DNA from: Sabethes cyaneus
Taxonomy: Eukaryota > Arthropoda > Insecta > Diptera > Culicidae
Assembly: GCF_943734655.1 (NCBI RefSeq)
Contig: NC_071355.1
Coordinates: forward strand, 91,111,449-91,175,448
DNA: 64,000 nucleotides
Direction of reading: 5' to 3'
Shown here: positions 44,893-56,569 of the stretch, in pieces
Layout of the letters: every line of letters starts with the position of its first letter
Numbering within the stretch: position 1 is the first letter of the stretch
Notes under the pieces: generated by a model
Seen by the model: only the letters and a program-made list of their open reading frames with translations
Databases searched by the model: none
Told to the model about the DNA's origin: nothing
Position numbers and translations under genes: made by a program

Positions 44893-45717
44893 AACCTTCC
44901 GTTACTCGCGCCAACTTTTGTAACACGGATACTCGCGCGTTGTATTTTGTACAACACTCCTTATCTTGAAATATGTCGGAATCCTGGCTATATAGAAAGT
45001 TATTGTCTTCAGCAAAGTTAATCAGTAGGTTAAGATCTTTCGTTTGGGGGAGAGGATTTTATAGGTTTGTCACCAGGCGGCGCCAAAACCCGCTGTAAAT
45101 TTTACATCTTACAATTACGGCCATACACAAGTTACTGCATTCGGAAAGATAGCATTCTATCGATTAAATTTTTTTCAAGCCGCTATCATGTTTTCTTAGA
45201 TATTTTTCACATATAACATCTCATGACATAAAGTATGATAACATTTCTGCTGTTTTCATCTATGGCATCTGTGGTTAGAAAGTAGGGCTGATGGGTGTTT
45301 TGATTTACTTGGGCAGGATGTTTAGAAAGTTTTTTGTACAGTAATGACATATAGTGTGAAAATTGGATAATTCCGTTCATCAGCCTAGCATTTTTGATCC
45401 ACTAAAAAAATTTCTGGAAACAGGATCTTAAAAATAAAGAGATTTCGTAGATAGAACACATTCTGAAAACTAACCCATACACTAGCACCGTGAATTCCCG
45501 AAATTATGAACTTTTGCATACCTGCCGAATGACCATCAACTGCTGAATAACTTTACTGTATACAGAAACCATACTGTTCATAATAATTTTATCGTTCATA
45601 ATAAGTTTATTGAAGAATACATTTTGGTTTGACATCGATCTGTTACTTTAAAGCAAAATGGCATCCAAAAATCTACAAGTGTTGTACAAAATACAACAGC
45701 GCGAGTAACGGAAGGTT
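44893..45717. mobile_element. Inverted-repeat element, AACCTTCCGTTACTCGCGC termini
   Basis: AACCTTCCGTTACTCGCGC at the left is exactly inverted at the right end (45699-45717). A subterminal word TTGTATTTTGTACAACACT occurs on the left and inverted on the right. 825 bp, no coding. No clear target duplication. Confidence 0.85.
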
Positions 45718-45892
45718 GAATAAAGAAATTAAATTGATTATTAATTGACCCACCCCCTTAATGCCATTTTTTTGGTATAACAAAAAAGTACTTAAAAAAT
45801 CAAGAAACTTTTGCGAAGACACAAATGCAGAAAACTTAGTAGTTTCTACGCTAAAGCTAATGTCCTCCCATTTTTGAAACCGTCCCACTGTG

Positions 45893-48495
45893 CGTCGCAT
45901 AGTAGTCCAAAAGGGCGAAAAGTGGAACTTTTTTCCTAGTGTCTCTTGTTTTCATTTTATCATTTATGGTCTCAGCACTTTTGTTCGTATGAATATCCTC
46001 CTTAACCTAAAACTGTCAAAAGTTAGTCATCACTTACTATAATGAGAATAAAAAAATAACTTTTTTGTGTTAGGAAATATAGACATAGTTTCTTCAGCAA
46101 AGTTGTAAATATTGTAAAGACTAGCAACTTTGCTGAAGAAATAAAATTTCTATTTTTATCGAGTGCTGAACTATAGGGCATATTCTTTAAAACTTCTTTA
46201 AAAATTGGGTTTTCATACTTAGCTTTTGCTAGTTGCATTTTACAAGAATACAATGTTCTAGATAATTATCGAAGCACTCAAAATACACATTTTTGCAGAA
46301 AACCGCAAATCTCTTGGACCCTTACTTGCTGAGTTATCGTATATTCAAGCTTAAATTTCCATACCTTCACGAGCCCATGGGGTAAAATCGGGCAAGCGGA
46401 TTTGTGAAATCAGCGCTTTATCTTAAAGCTTAAGTCGAGTACTATAAACATGTACGGGTTCCGCTTGTCCCCAACTAGCCAAATGAGAGTACGGCAAGCA
46501 TACGTTTTATGTGTTTCGCGTTCGCGAAAGGCTTGATACACGTCCATTTTTTTTTGTGTTCCACTTGGCCACTGTGGCCACTTGGTTTTACTTGAATTTT
46601 ATAAAGGTTTTAATGCGGTATTAATCATTACCTCTTTTTTTTTTTTTTTATCTGGGTTTATCGTCGTATTGCACAATACCAAGAGGATACGAGTCCAAAC
46701 ATACTTATAGCTAGCTAGAAAACCATAATGAAACCGTTAATAAAGCGAATTTATTGTGGTTGCTTATATTACCACGTTAAAACTTGTTGGCTGTACCACG
46801 TCTCCTATAAACTTACCATAAGTGTGGCGTAGCAACACAAAATGGCGCACCAATCAAAATTGATCTTATCTGTTAGTATCTGTTAGTTTTATAGAGCAAT
46901 TAAAATGGTAACACCCTAACCAAACAGTTTTTTTGCTGCTATTATGAAGAATACCAAAGTTAAACACCAAAATCATTTTTTTATGCGAAGCTATATTGCC
47001 ATATTCTAGTATTTTGTTTTAACTCGCAAACAACAATTCATCAAAGCAAAGTATTTTGCAGAAAGAAGATCCTTATCAATCGGTTTTCCTATCAGAGGAA
47101 GCAATTCAAATGATTTCGCTAGAAATTGAGATTGACTAACTGAATATTTTCAATTTGTTAAAACAACCAGTTTTCGAAAATTGCAAAATTTCAGTGGCAC
47201 GCCGATTTTATCGACCTATCATATCAAAATGCACGATGAAATTAAATGCGCACATAGTGCAAACCAGTTTAAGGGGGGACCCTACTCTGGAAGACCGAAA
47301 AATAATAGATTTTCGTAAATTTTTTCACGCAAATAGCCGCCATTATTTTTCCAAATGGAGAGGTGTTTTTCCATCAAAAATCGTCAATTAAGTGCTCATA
47401 AAAAATGGAAAAATTGAGATATCAAAAAACGGCTACGTAACAATTTAGATAATTTATTTTTATATGCTGAAAAAAAATTCAGCCAAATCGGCCGACTAGA
47501 TTCAGAGATACACGTACCACCAGCTAAAGAAACATGATTTTGGGGAAAACGCGTTCAAAGTTTCGTACAGCAATGGACTCCACAATATTTTCCGTAAGTT
47601 TTCAACGAGATCAGATATCAAAAAATTCTTTTGGCATGACATTTCGAAAGGTATAAGCGTATCGAAAATGCAAAAAAATAAAATTCGATTTTTCCGACTT
47701 TCCAGAGTAGGGTACCCCCTTAAACTGTTAAAATTTAATAAATATTCTATGGGATTTTTCATTCTGGTCGCTATAAACCAAATCGTTCAGAATGATCTTT
47801 CTAAAACTTTTCTGCTCACGGATATATTTTCAAGTTGACAAACCTAGCGAACTTATCTGGCGTTTGCTAGAAAAGCGAAAAGCAAAAAGCGAAAAGCTTT
47901 TTTAAATTATGGCGATGGCTGTCAAGCAGCGAAAGCTTAATCAGTTTTATTGCTGCTTTTAGCAGAGCGTGATACGACTACTTGAGTTTATAACCTAATT
48001 ATTATAGCGGTTATGAAAACATTCTGCGGAGTGGGCCACTTGGTCAGAAAGCAGTTTTATAGCGGTCATCAGAAAGTTCTGGTGGAGCTCATAGTTTTAT
48101 TAACGGTTTTATGAAATTGGTCATGAAAACCGCTATACGAACGTAATAAAACTTGGAATTGTTACTTGGGATGGTTTCTTCGGCAAAGTTCTAGAAAATA
48201 TAAAGATAAAAAAGTTTGCTAAAGAAATGATATTTCTATCTCTATCGAGTGCAGAACTGTAGAGCATTTTCTTTGGAAATTATATAAAAGTAAGAACCAG
48301 TATGAATCTTAAATACCTTTGGACACTTTACTTCTTGTTCTTACAATAAGTATAAAATGACGAACTTTTGACAGTTTTAGATTAAGGGGGATATTCATAC
48401 GAACAAAAGTGCTGAAGACCATAAATGATAAAATGAAAACAAGAGACACTAGGAAAAAAGTTCCACTTTTCGCCCTTTTGGACTACTGTGCGTCG
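45893..48495. mobile_element. Element with ~133-bp inverted repeats
   Basis: The arm 45893-46024 (GTCCAAAAGGGCGAAAAGTG, GACACTAGG inverted) is mirrored by 48363-48495 with few differences. The interior (2.3 kb) carries no recognisable transposase. A stretch around 46140-46200 recurs in direct orientation at 48225-48290 (ATCGAGTGC(T/A)GAACT), so internal rearrangement has occurred. Terminus related to the element at 30778. Confidence 0.75.
47265..47727. mobile_element. MITE nested in the larger inverted-repeat element
   Basis: CAGTTTAAGGGGGGACCCTA at the left and CAGTTTAAGGGGGTACCCTA (inverted) at the right, each continuing CTCTGGAA. 463 bp. It lies wholly inside 45893-48495, so it is the later insertion. 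Confidence 0.85.
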
Positions 48496-49176
48496 GTAGG
48501 GCAGAAATGTATAGACCGGTGATCGGGCCCCATAACCTGAACACAAATACGAACAATAACGGTCAACGATGTGTAAACTTCGCAGCTTCCCGCCGAAGTA
48601 ATGATTTCAGTTTTATTATATATATAAGTGAAACAAAACCTTCATTGTTACTTGTTGTTGTTTATTTGTTGTTTATTTTTTCCCATGCAAAGATATCCAG
48701 AAAAGAGATGGAGACACAAAAGATTCTGGAGATCACAATGTGAACCAGATTGACCACGTTCTCATAGATGGCCGGTTCACCTCTATTATCACGAACATAC
48801 GTTCTACATTTCCTACAGGGTGCTGATATTGACTCTGACCATTACCTACTAGCAGTATATGTGCGCTCGAAACTGTCAACCTTATACCAGATACGTCAAA
48901 GCCTTCCTCCTCGACTGATAATTAGTCATCTAGATAACCCACAATCTGCGCGAATTTCACGCTAATATTGGATGACGCACTGCTCTCTTTCGAGGAGTTA
49001 TGTGCGTCAACCCTCGAAGGAAAAAGTAAGAGGATGGAGCAGAACAAGCTCGGTCATTGGAAAGGCCGCTACCCTGGTAGTAGATCCCTGTAGTAGAAGG
49101 TCCCCGGACTATACAAAATAACTGTATTGGTGGGGAATGCTTACAAGCAGTGGAGATTAAAACACGACATGTGAAA

Positions 49177-49286
49177 CCCAACAAACATTTTTTTTTTTGA
49201 AGAGAAGTTTGTTCAACCATTATACAGCTAATATTCAGTAAGCAAGCGCTTGTTAAGTAATTATTCAACAAAAATGTTTGTTGGGA
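49177..49286. mobile_element. Short 110-bp MITE inside the LINE
   Basis: CCCAACAAACATTTTTTTTT at the left and its inverse (AAATGTTTGTTGGG) at the right. Confidence 0.75.
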
Positions 49287-49604
49287 AACTATCTAAACAT
49301 TGCTACTAGCGAGAACTTGGCCAAATACTGACGAGCAAGGAACCAATTGACTACGATCCTGAGGAGCGAAAAGCATCAGAAAGGGGACAGAGACCGTGAA
49401 GAATTAGAACAACTATGCATGAGGCGCACAAGTTTCACGAGAAAGTGAACTAATCTCGGAAGGGCTGACATGTGATAGGAACGAGGGCGGGAATCTAATC
49501 ATAAACGAGCGTGAGGTGGTCGCTAGATAGAAGCCGTTCTTTGATGAACACCTCAATGGTAAAGTCGCAGAAGGAGGCGGAACGACAGTTAATGTTGGAA
49601 GAAT

Positions 49605-49993
49605 GTTGCAAATCGTGCGAGAAGCAAACGATACGCGAGCGAGTGTGAGAAGCTTAGCATCCGACACTTCATCGAGCCTCGTAGCGTCGTGCTGCGCAAT
49701 TTACTCATGAAAACAACAACTCGTGAGCTGTTCTCCTCTTCATCTTACGCCCTCACTTTACTCGCGGGTATGAGTGTGGGCAATCGTGAACGTTCAGCAT
49801 CAACTACTCGAGTTGCAATGACGAGCGAGAGCAACGACTTGTGGCTGGTAGCTAAATAATCTCTCGCAAAAACTCATCGCAGGGCATGGAAAAATAAGAA
49901 AATCCAGAAGAGATGCTCATGCCAGTCTGTTAGTTAGAGCGAGTATGCGCGTGTGAGAAAATTAGCTCACACGAGTGCGGGTTTCGCAACACT
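49605..49993. mobile_element. Probable MITE inside the LINE
   Basis: The left TGTTGCAAATCGTGCGAG and the inverted right end TGTTGCGAAACCCGCACTCG resemble each other imperfectly. The inside is rich in GAGCGAGTGTGAG-type words in both orientations. LINE homology is absent across it. Confidence 0.5.
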
Positions 49994-50373
49994 GGCTAGG
50001 AACGACCATAGAAGATAGTAATGTCCAACAAGTTAAACGAGAAATCTAGTCGCTGGAGACCACCGTCACCGGTAAGGACCGCCTGCCAGCAGAGCTCCAA
50101 AAACATGGCCGATAAACGCTGGTAATGGTCCAAAACTGGATTATTTCCAAGATTTGTGAAGAGGAGAAGCTACCGATGTGGGATAGAGATATGGATGGAA
50201 GTAATTGTTTCTCTCAAGACCGCATATGATATGGTCGATCAAGACTGATTATAGCTACATGGAATCGAGTGATCGATTTTCGTGTGCATCTCGGAGACAC
50301 TCCCGAATTCCTTCGAGACGCGGTGAGGGTTACAACAAGGTGGCTTTTGAGGAGGTGATCCAATCAGCGGGGT

Positions 50374-51294
50374 AGGGTATTATCGTTATCGTCGGGCCAC
50401 TGTTATGGTCGGGCCATCACGATTTTACAGTTTTAGTAACTCATGATATCTATGATACAACCATTGTAAAACTTCTTACGGTGATAGCTAACTTTTCACA
50501 ATATTGTGAGTTTCAATCGTGTATTCAAAACACCCGTACTGAATTCAGTGACTAAATCTTACAAAAAAAGTTTTCCAGACGCAATGAACTTTACTTCAAG
50601 AAATGATTCATGAAATGCAATTATCGAGATACTTTTTTAAAATGTATGAAGTGTGTTGTGTTGCACACGAAGACTATAGAAAATTCCCCTTCAGTAAGGT
50701 GTTTGGGAAGGCTAAGGTGAAATACTAGAAAAGCGCTATTTATAAAGGTCGGGCCACCTGAGTAGTCATGATTGGGCCACCATAATTTTAAGCGCAGAAG
50801 CGCAATATTCGCTAGAGAATGTCAGTCACATAAAATGTGATGAAATAAAGCAAAATTAATACGATAAAAACCTAGTTTTTTGTTGTTTTTTCATTGGAGT
50901 TGTACACTTTGGAAAAGGCGATTGTAGCAATATGGATTTTACAAGATCGCCAAAATTTCGCAAAAATGCAATTAGAAATAGGGTATTTGTACCTATATGA
51001 GTCGTCGTTCTCGGAATTCATTCTTTTCATGTCTCTATATAGAATTTCAATACGTATGTCTTAGATTTTCTGCGGTGGCCCAACCTGCACAACATGGCCC
51101 AACTATGACAACATTTTTTGTCTTTACGTAAATGCCTGTAACTTTTTTATTTTTCAAGCAATCAGTTCGAAACTTTCTGGAAATATACCTTATTCTTAGA
51201 CCTTTGCAACGATGTATTTAGATTTCCAAAATTCCTTTTGAAACGAAAGTTATGGGCGAATTCCAAAACGTGGCCCAACCACGACGACACTCCC
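50374..51294. mobile_element. TA-flanked MITE with repeated GGTCGGGCCA motif
   Basis: Left GGGTATTATCGTTATCGTCG and inverted right GGGGAGTGTCGTCGTGGTTG, with TA at 50372-50373 and 51295-51296. GTCGGGCCA/TTGGGCCA or complement appears about seven times (two at the left end, about 50747 and 50770, 51074, 51094, 51270). The LINE frame stops at its left edge and resumes at its right edge, which fixes the boundaries. Confidence 0.85.
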
Positions 51295-51545
51295 CTACAT
51301 CTGGTCAAAGTCGGTAGACTACAGTGGTCCGGACATGTCGTAAGGATGCCGAACGACAGTGCGACAAAAACGGTGGTCTTCAACAACCCCATCGGCACCA
51401 GAAATAGAGAGCCCAACGTGGGGAGGGGTTAACGAAGTCGAAAGTGATTTGCGATCTCTGAGATGCCCGATAAAATGGCGACGAGTGGCTCAAGATTGAG
51501 TTGAATGACTGCTTGAAACAGCACTAGCCAATTATGGATATGCTA

Positions 51546-53746
51546 GCCACGACGACATTAAGAAGGTTTATTAATGGTGCATACAATCAAATGTTTACAT
51601 ACTCTAATAAACTGAGTGTATCGGTATTTAAGACATTGTTTAGTAAAACTGCAATGCGAGATGAACAAATATAAATTTAAATCATTAAAAGAAGTAAAAT
51701 GTAAATCAGAAGACTTGTTTCTATAAACTGGAATATCGCAGTATTAAACGCAATAAAAAACCTGTCAGCCATTACTAATGGTTAGTATAAATGATTGTCA
51801 AAATATGTAACAGATGCTGATATTTTTGCACAGTTTATATCAAGAAGTATCGTGTACATCAACAAGCAGCTAATTGAAACGGTATGTTAACGAAGGCAAA
51901 CTGTAAAACTGACCTTATTGGTGGTACTTACTAATAAGGGAACATCAAAAGTGCATGTTTGCATGATTACACCCCGTAACTGTACCGCAATTTGTCGTAA
52001 TTTAAACTTGAACTTGTTAAGTTTGTTTCTAGCTATCAATCAGAGCCACATTGGTGGAAAAAACACTACCCACGCCGCATACGGTGACATAAACAAGCTG
52101 CAGCTATTCCACTTTCCAGCCAGCCAGCCAGCTGACCGAACAATGCAATTTCCAGTTTTTCGCCGGCAATTATTATCCGGTGCTTTTTTTCGCAGTGCCA
52201 GCGAATTGGAGAAAGTGGTAAAGACTTACAACGAACTGCCGGTAGCATGTCTGGGAATTCGGTAAACGGGGAAAGAGGAGCTTGTTCTGACTCATCTTCT
52301 TTTTTTAGGTGCATATGTTTAGGGCATCTGAATCATATGTTATATGGACCGATGTATCGTATCATGAGTTGTGATTAAGTTATATGAAAGAATTAAATAG
52401 ATCGAAAACATTAACTTCCACCCTGCCTGTTTACTGTTACTATTGGGCCATTGAATTGAAAATGCTAGTACGTGATCTTGATCAGGTACACAGCGAATGA
52501 AGGTGTACACTACCAGGTACTCGCAGGTGGTAAATCGTAAATTGCAACATAATGCGAAGAGTGTAGAGCAGATCGATAACATTGATCGATTTTATGACGT
52601 AACATATCCTCCGGCAGTGCCGATATAAAATCGGAAATAGTACAATGACAAAGAGAAAAACGAACTTGTTGCAATCCGGTCTGGAAGTTATGTTTGCATC
52701 AAATTCATGACAAATTGTGCTTGTGTCACGAGCAAGTTTTACTTTATACGTATGGCACAAAAGCCAAGTTGTCTTCGAACCAATCTTGAGTTTAATGGAA
52801 AAATTAGCTATTTATACTCACTATACCTAACCAAATACATGTATTATTTTGCAGTGTCAAACTTTTCCAAACAGCGAAAAAATCAAACGAGCGAACGAAC
52901 GAAAGTGAATCGTTGTGAAAAACAGTAAAAATAAACTAAATTCACCGGACGAAATCCGAAAGAAAGGTTAATTTATTGAATACAAAAATAAAACTTGTCA
53001 ATATTAATGTGAAGTGTTAGTATGGGTTTCAGTTTATCGATGATTGCATAAAAAATTAACATTATGGCGCGATTGCGTGATGTGTCGCATGTTCACCAAT
53101 TGTATGTAACAATAGTTTCAGAAACATGCTTCACGTATTACGTAAATGATTACCTAGATTAGTCATTTCACATTTATTTTATGCATTCTAAGGTTGCACC
53201 TGTACTTGTTTCACCTTAAGCAAGTAACCTTCGTACATAAGTTTGAATCCGCATTTTACACAACTAGTAATTTGGTAATATAACAGGTTTGGATTTTACA
53301 AGCTATCTGCCGGTCTACTCTGCATATAACATAATTTCTTGTCAGATAAGTGCTAACTAAAACTATAATATCAACATGCAACATTTTGGTTAGATTACTG
53401 TAGATTGAATAATCATTGTCATCTTAGCATATATTTATAAAGAAAGAAGAAATGTTTAATGCAAAAAATGTAGATTCAGGCAAACTGGAAAATTTTTATG
53501 TCTAATTGTAAAATATAAAGTCGATTTTTCATTTACTGTACATTCCAGTTGAAAGTACAAAATATTCCAGTAGTAAATATTTTTGTGCACGTTCGGGTAA
53601 ACTAAAAAAAAGCAGAAGAAAAGCATAAATCTTATATTTAAAGATTTATTTTAAGTGCAATCATGATTATTAAACACATCGTAACATCGTAGTAAATAAT
53701 CAAAAAATAGATCGGTTGTGCTGACATTTTTGGTTTAGTTACAAAC
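51546..53746. other. Mostly AT-rich DNA with a GC-richer island at 52050-52290
   Basis: The island contains a CAGC microsatellite (CAGCCAGCCAGCCAGC, about 52118-52133) and an open frame of 115 codons (51918-52265) with no family resemblance. It could be a 5' UTR exon or regulatory DNA of Flo2 or of the GMC genes, but nothing decides this. Confidence 0.35.
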
Positions 53747-53824
53747 TATATATAAAAGCATCAGTAGTGAAATTTCGTTCTTTAGTTCATTAGCTGAGCG
53801 GCAAAATATCAGTGCACAGTAAGT
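53747..53824 (+). promoter_or_regulatory. Candidate TATA promoter and 5' UTR exon with splice donor
   Basis: TATATATAAAAG at 53747-53758 is followed about 30 bp later by TTAGTT (53782), close to the insect initiator TCAGTY, and then ATCAGTGCACA with a GTAAGT donor at 53819. Just downstream, DNA to about 54010 is GC-richer than its surroundings. It would transcribe towards the GMC gene. Purely a motif match; no coding start supports it. Confidence 0.3.
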
Positions 53825-56139
53825 GATGGTGTGTACAAACGCATACCTATTATCGCAACTAAAACGCGTCCGATGCGAAATCGTGACAGCCGAACAGCCC
53901 TAGCTGCGATCGCGATCGTACTCCCGAGAGCCCGGAAAGCGAGTAGAGTAAGAGTAGCCAAAGGCAAAACAACCAACAGGAGAGGGAGGCAGGAGAAATC
54001 AAAAGCGAACTGAAGAAAACTCCAACGGTACATATCTTCACCATCGGGGGGCTGAGCTTACTTCCCATCCAGACGAAGCTGAGTCAGTTCATTCCTACCT
54101 TTCCGTCGACAAGTAACATCAGGCAAGTGCGGGCGCGTTGCGCGTGATTTGTGATTATTCGGAAACTTTTATTTTGTGGAAAATATAACACCACAAACTG
54201 TAACCATAGACGACTGCATGAAATTGGATGCAAAAACCAAGCACAAGAAGCGGATATTACCGTCATGTTAGTCAGGTCATTACAAGTGAAAATAGTGTTC
54301 GAAGTGTTGTTGTTGACCCATTTTTAAAATATCACGTAAGCTTAATACGCGAATAATCTGACCGTAGTGAAACTGGAAGTGAACAAAAGGAAGCACAAGA
54401 AGGTACAAATAGGCCAGTGGATGCGTTTTGGGTGTTGAAGGTTTGATTCAAACCTAAATTGGAGCTCGGTTTGGCGTTTGTGATCTCATCTGATTAGTCG
54501 AGCGCTAATAGACCGAAAACGCAGGTGAGGAAAAAGTGTAGGTTAAGGTCATTGCACCGGTTGTAAAATGTTATTTCTTGTTATCTGTTTCTTGTTCGTT
54601 GTTGTATCACAACCGAAAGTTGCTTGATGGAGAAAGAAAGTGAGAGAGATATTTTTTATTCATTAGCCGTTAATTGACTGGAATGTAGGAAATGAGTATA
54701 CGCACAATAACAACTGGGATTATATGAAATGGGTTGAACATCTTATGCAACTGTATGTATGCCATCTGCACGCGTAACGAAGGATTTTTTTTATGCATAG
54801 TTCAATTTTGAACTGCAGTCTTTGAAAAAAAATTAACGTTGTTGGTAAAAAAAATTCAACTGTAATAAACACATAACTTGAATCAAAGTGAAATAATAAA
54901 TCGGGCCAAAAGATACATCTGAAAATTGTCCTTGAACAGTAATCAAAATTTCGTCTGTTGTATAACTGTGAAACTTTAACATCACCTAACAATTAACAGT
55001 GATGATAAATATTTACGAAAAAAAAGTGAATGTAAAATCACATGTCTTTAAAACAAGCTCGTTTACTAGCTGGTATAAAAATATCGAACCAAGCTTTGTG
55101 TTCTGATCTTACATACGATCAAAAATGTCTGTTCAAAGTCCTTATTCACCGAAAACCCACCACCAAATCGTTGCTATCCATTACGGTTGGCATGCTCATG
55201 AAGTACGATGACAAAATTACGCGTAGCCAATAGGCGGTTACCAAGTCACGTACTAGCAGTGGGTTAATCGTATTGAAATTTCTAGTTTTTCGGCGGGTCA
55301 GCTGTTGTTTTGCAATGCGACGCTTTTGTAGCATATCTTAAGTTAGTGGGTGATTGAGTTTTATGTTTCAGTGATTCATATGAAGTTATTGCCATGGCCT
55401 AAATAGTGAGAATATTTGTTTCATGAAGATATGTCAAATAAAAAATTCACTTTCATTGGTTGTTTTATCTGCAAATTAATAATGAGCTATGCAAGCACTC
55501 TTATAATTTTCTGTTAGGCGTTACGATTTCATTAAAAAAAATTTGCGAAGTGTTTGCGAATTTTAGTAACTGTAACAGTGGCCCAACTGGCCTTCAGGTA
55601 CCAATACTGACGATAACGATAACGATACTGGTTTAATAAACCACTCATGCTGAATCTCGACTGGAAACGACTACTAGAGTTAACAGGAATACTAGCTCCG
55701 CAATTATCCTATGCACCAACAATTGACTGTGAAGCCTGTCCAAATAAAGCACAAGGTCATGTTCCGAAAATGGAATATATTTAACATCAAGATTTTATTC
55801 TGCATTTAACCGAGATTATTTTACTTTCTATAATTTCAAGAACGAAAATTAAAATATAACCGCAAAAACAATCTGCAAATGCGAATCATACTGCTGGTAT
55901 TAAGAATAGAACTGCTCCATCACCATGTTTTAGTGCTAGCATTGATTGGTAGCTTATAGGTTAGTTAGGTTAGCTTATACCGGTTAAGTTTTACCTTCAC
56001 TTGAGACCGATGAAAATCTCTGAAATAACAATTGATACAAATTATAAGATATTCAAAAGCGACAATTCTCTTCATCTTTGAGCATCACACCAATTGCCAT
56101 TGGTTGGAGGAAGGATAATTTTTTTTTATTTTTTTGTTT
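53825..56139. other. Unassigned DNA
   Basis: The 53830-54100 part is GC-richer, with a basic 60-codon frame not resembling any family. The rest is AT-rich without gene or clear element. Confidence 0.35.
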
Positions 56140-56470
56140 GTTTATTAATCTTCGACATACCCTTCCGTACCCTATATTTCGCACAGACATATTACTTATT
56201 ACATGCTAACTAACTCTTAGTCTAAATACACACTTGTTCATGCCGAAATCATACATATAAGCAACTTCGTTAAAACGGTTACAGCACATTGCTAGTGGGC
56301 TGTTCATTCCTTAAGTAGTTCGGTGAGTCGATCTTAGGAAGAACTCATATTGACGCATCACTCGGGTCGGGATGTTGAATCGCAGTTTTCCCAGTATTTC
56401 GGGGCAGTCGATGTTGTCGATCAGGGTATCAAATACTAACATGCGTTTATTCTGTAAATCCACAATTCCG
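56140..56470 (-). mobile_element. LINE 3' end (Jockey/I-type C terminus)
   Basis: The minus strand reads LVFDTLIDNIDCPEILGKLR, FNIPTRVMRQYEFFLRSTHR, and after a stop NSPLAMCCNRFNEVAYMYDF and GMNKCVFRLR. This is the arrangement at the C terminus of Jockey-type LINE ORF2 ('...R.YEFL....HRTNYG...P...MCR.FN..Y.L.DF'). Truncated and frame-broken; a different family from the LINE at the left edge. Confidence 0.7.
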
Positions 56471-56569
56471 CACAATTCGGCTTCTTATTTGTAACAGCCA
56501 GATTTGTGCTATTTGATTGATCAGTTCATGTGACAATGATTGAAAAACAAAACATTATTTATTGCGTAC

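Larger units (their letters stand above)
48735..51545 (+). mobile_element. Decayed LINE carrying three inserted elements
   Basis: The plus strand starts with the endonuclease end NQIDHVLIDGRFTSIITNIR and FLQGADIDSDHYLLAVYVRS (48740-48870). It continues with a linker and degraded RT blocks (LKTAYDMVDQD near 50211-50245; AFEEVIQSAG near 50345-50370). It resumes at 51298 with LVKVGRLQWSGHVVRMPNDS and then the tail region WRRVAQD-like to about 51500. It belongs to the same broad family as the LINE at the left edge. Stops and insertions make it inactive. Confidence 0.78.

Noticed and set aside
51918..52265. 115-codon plus-strand frame in a GC-richer island
   Set aside because: Contains a CAGC microsatellite and no recognisable domain; could be untranslated exon sequence but coding is not supported.
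53831..54013. Basic 60-codon plus-strand frame
   Set aside because: Arg/Ala-rich composition from a GC-rich patch; start context and conservation are unsupported.
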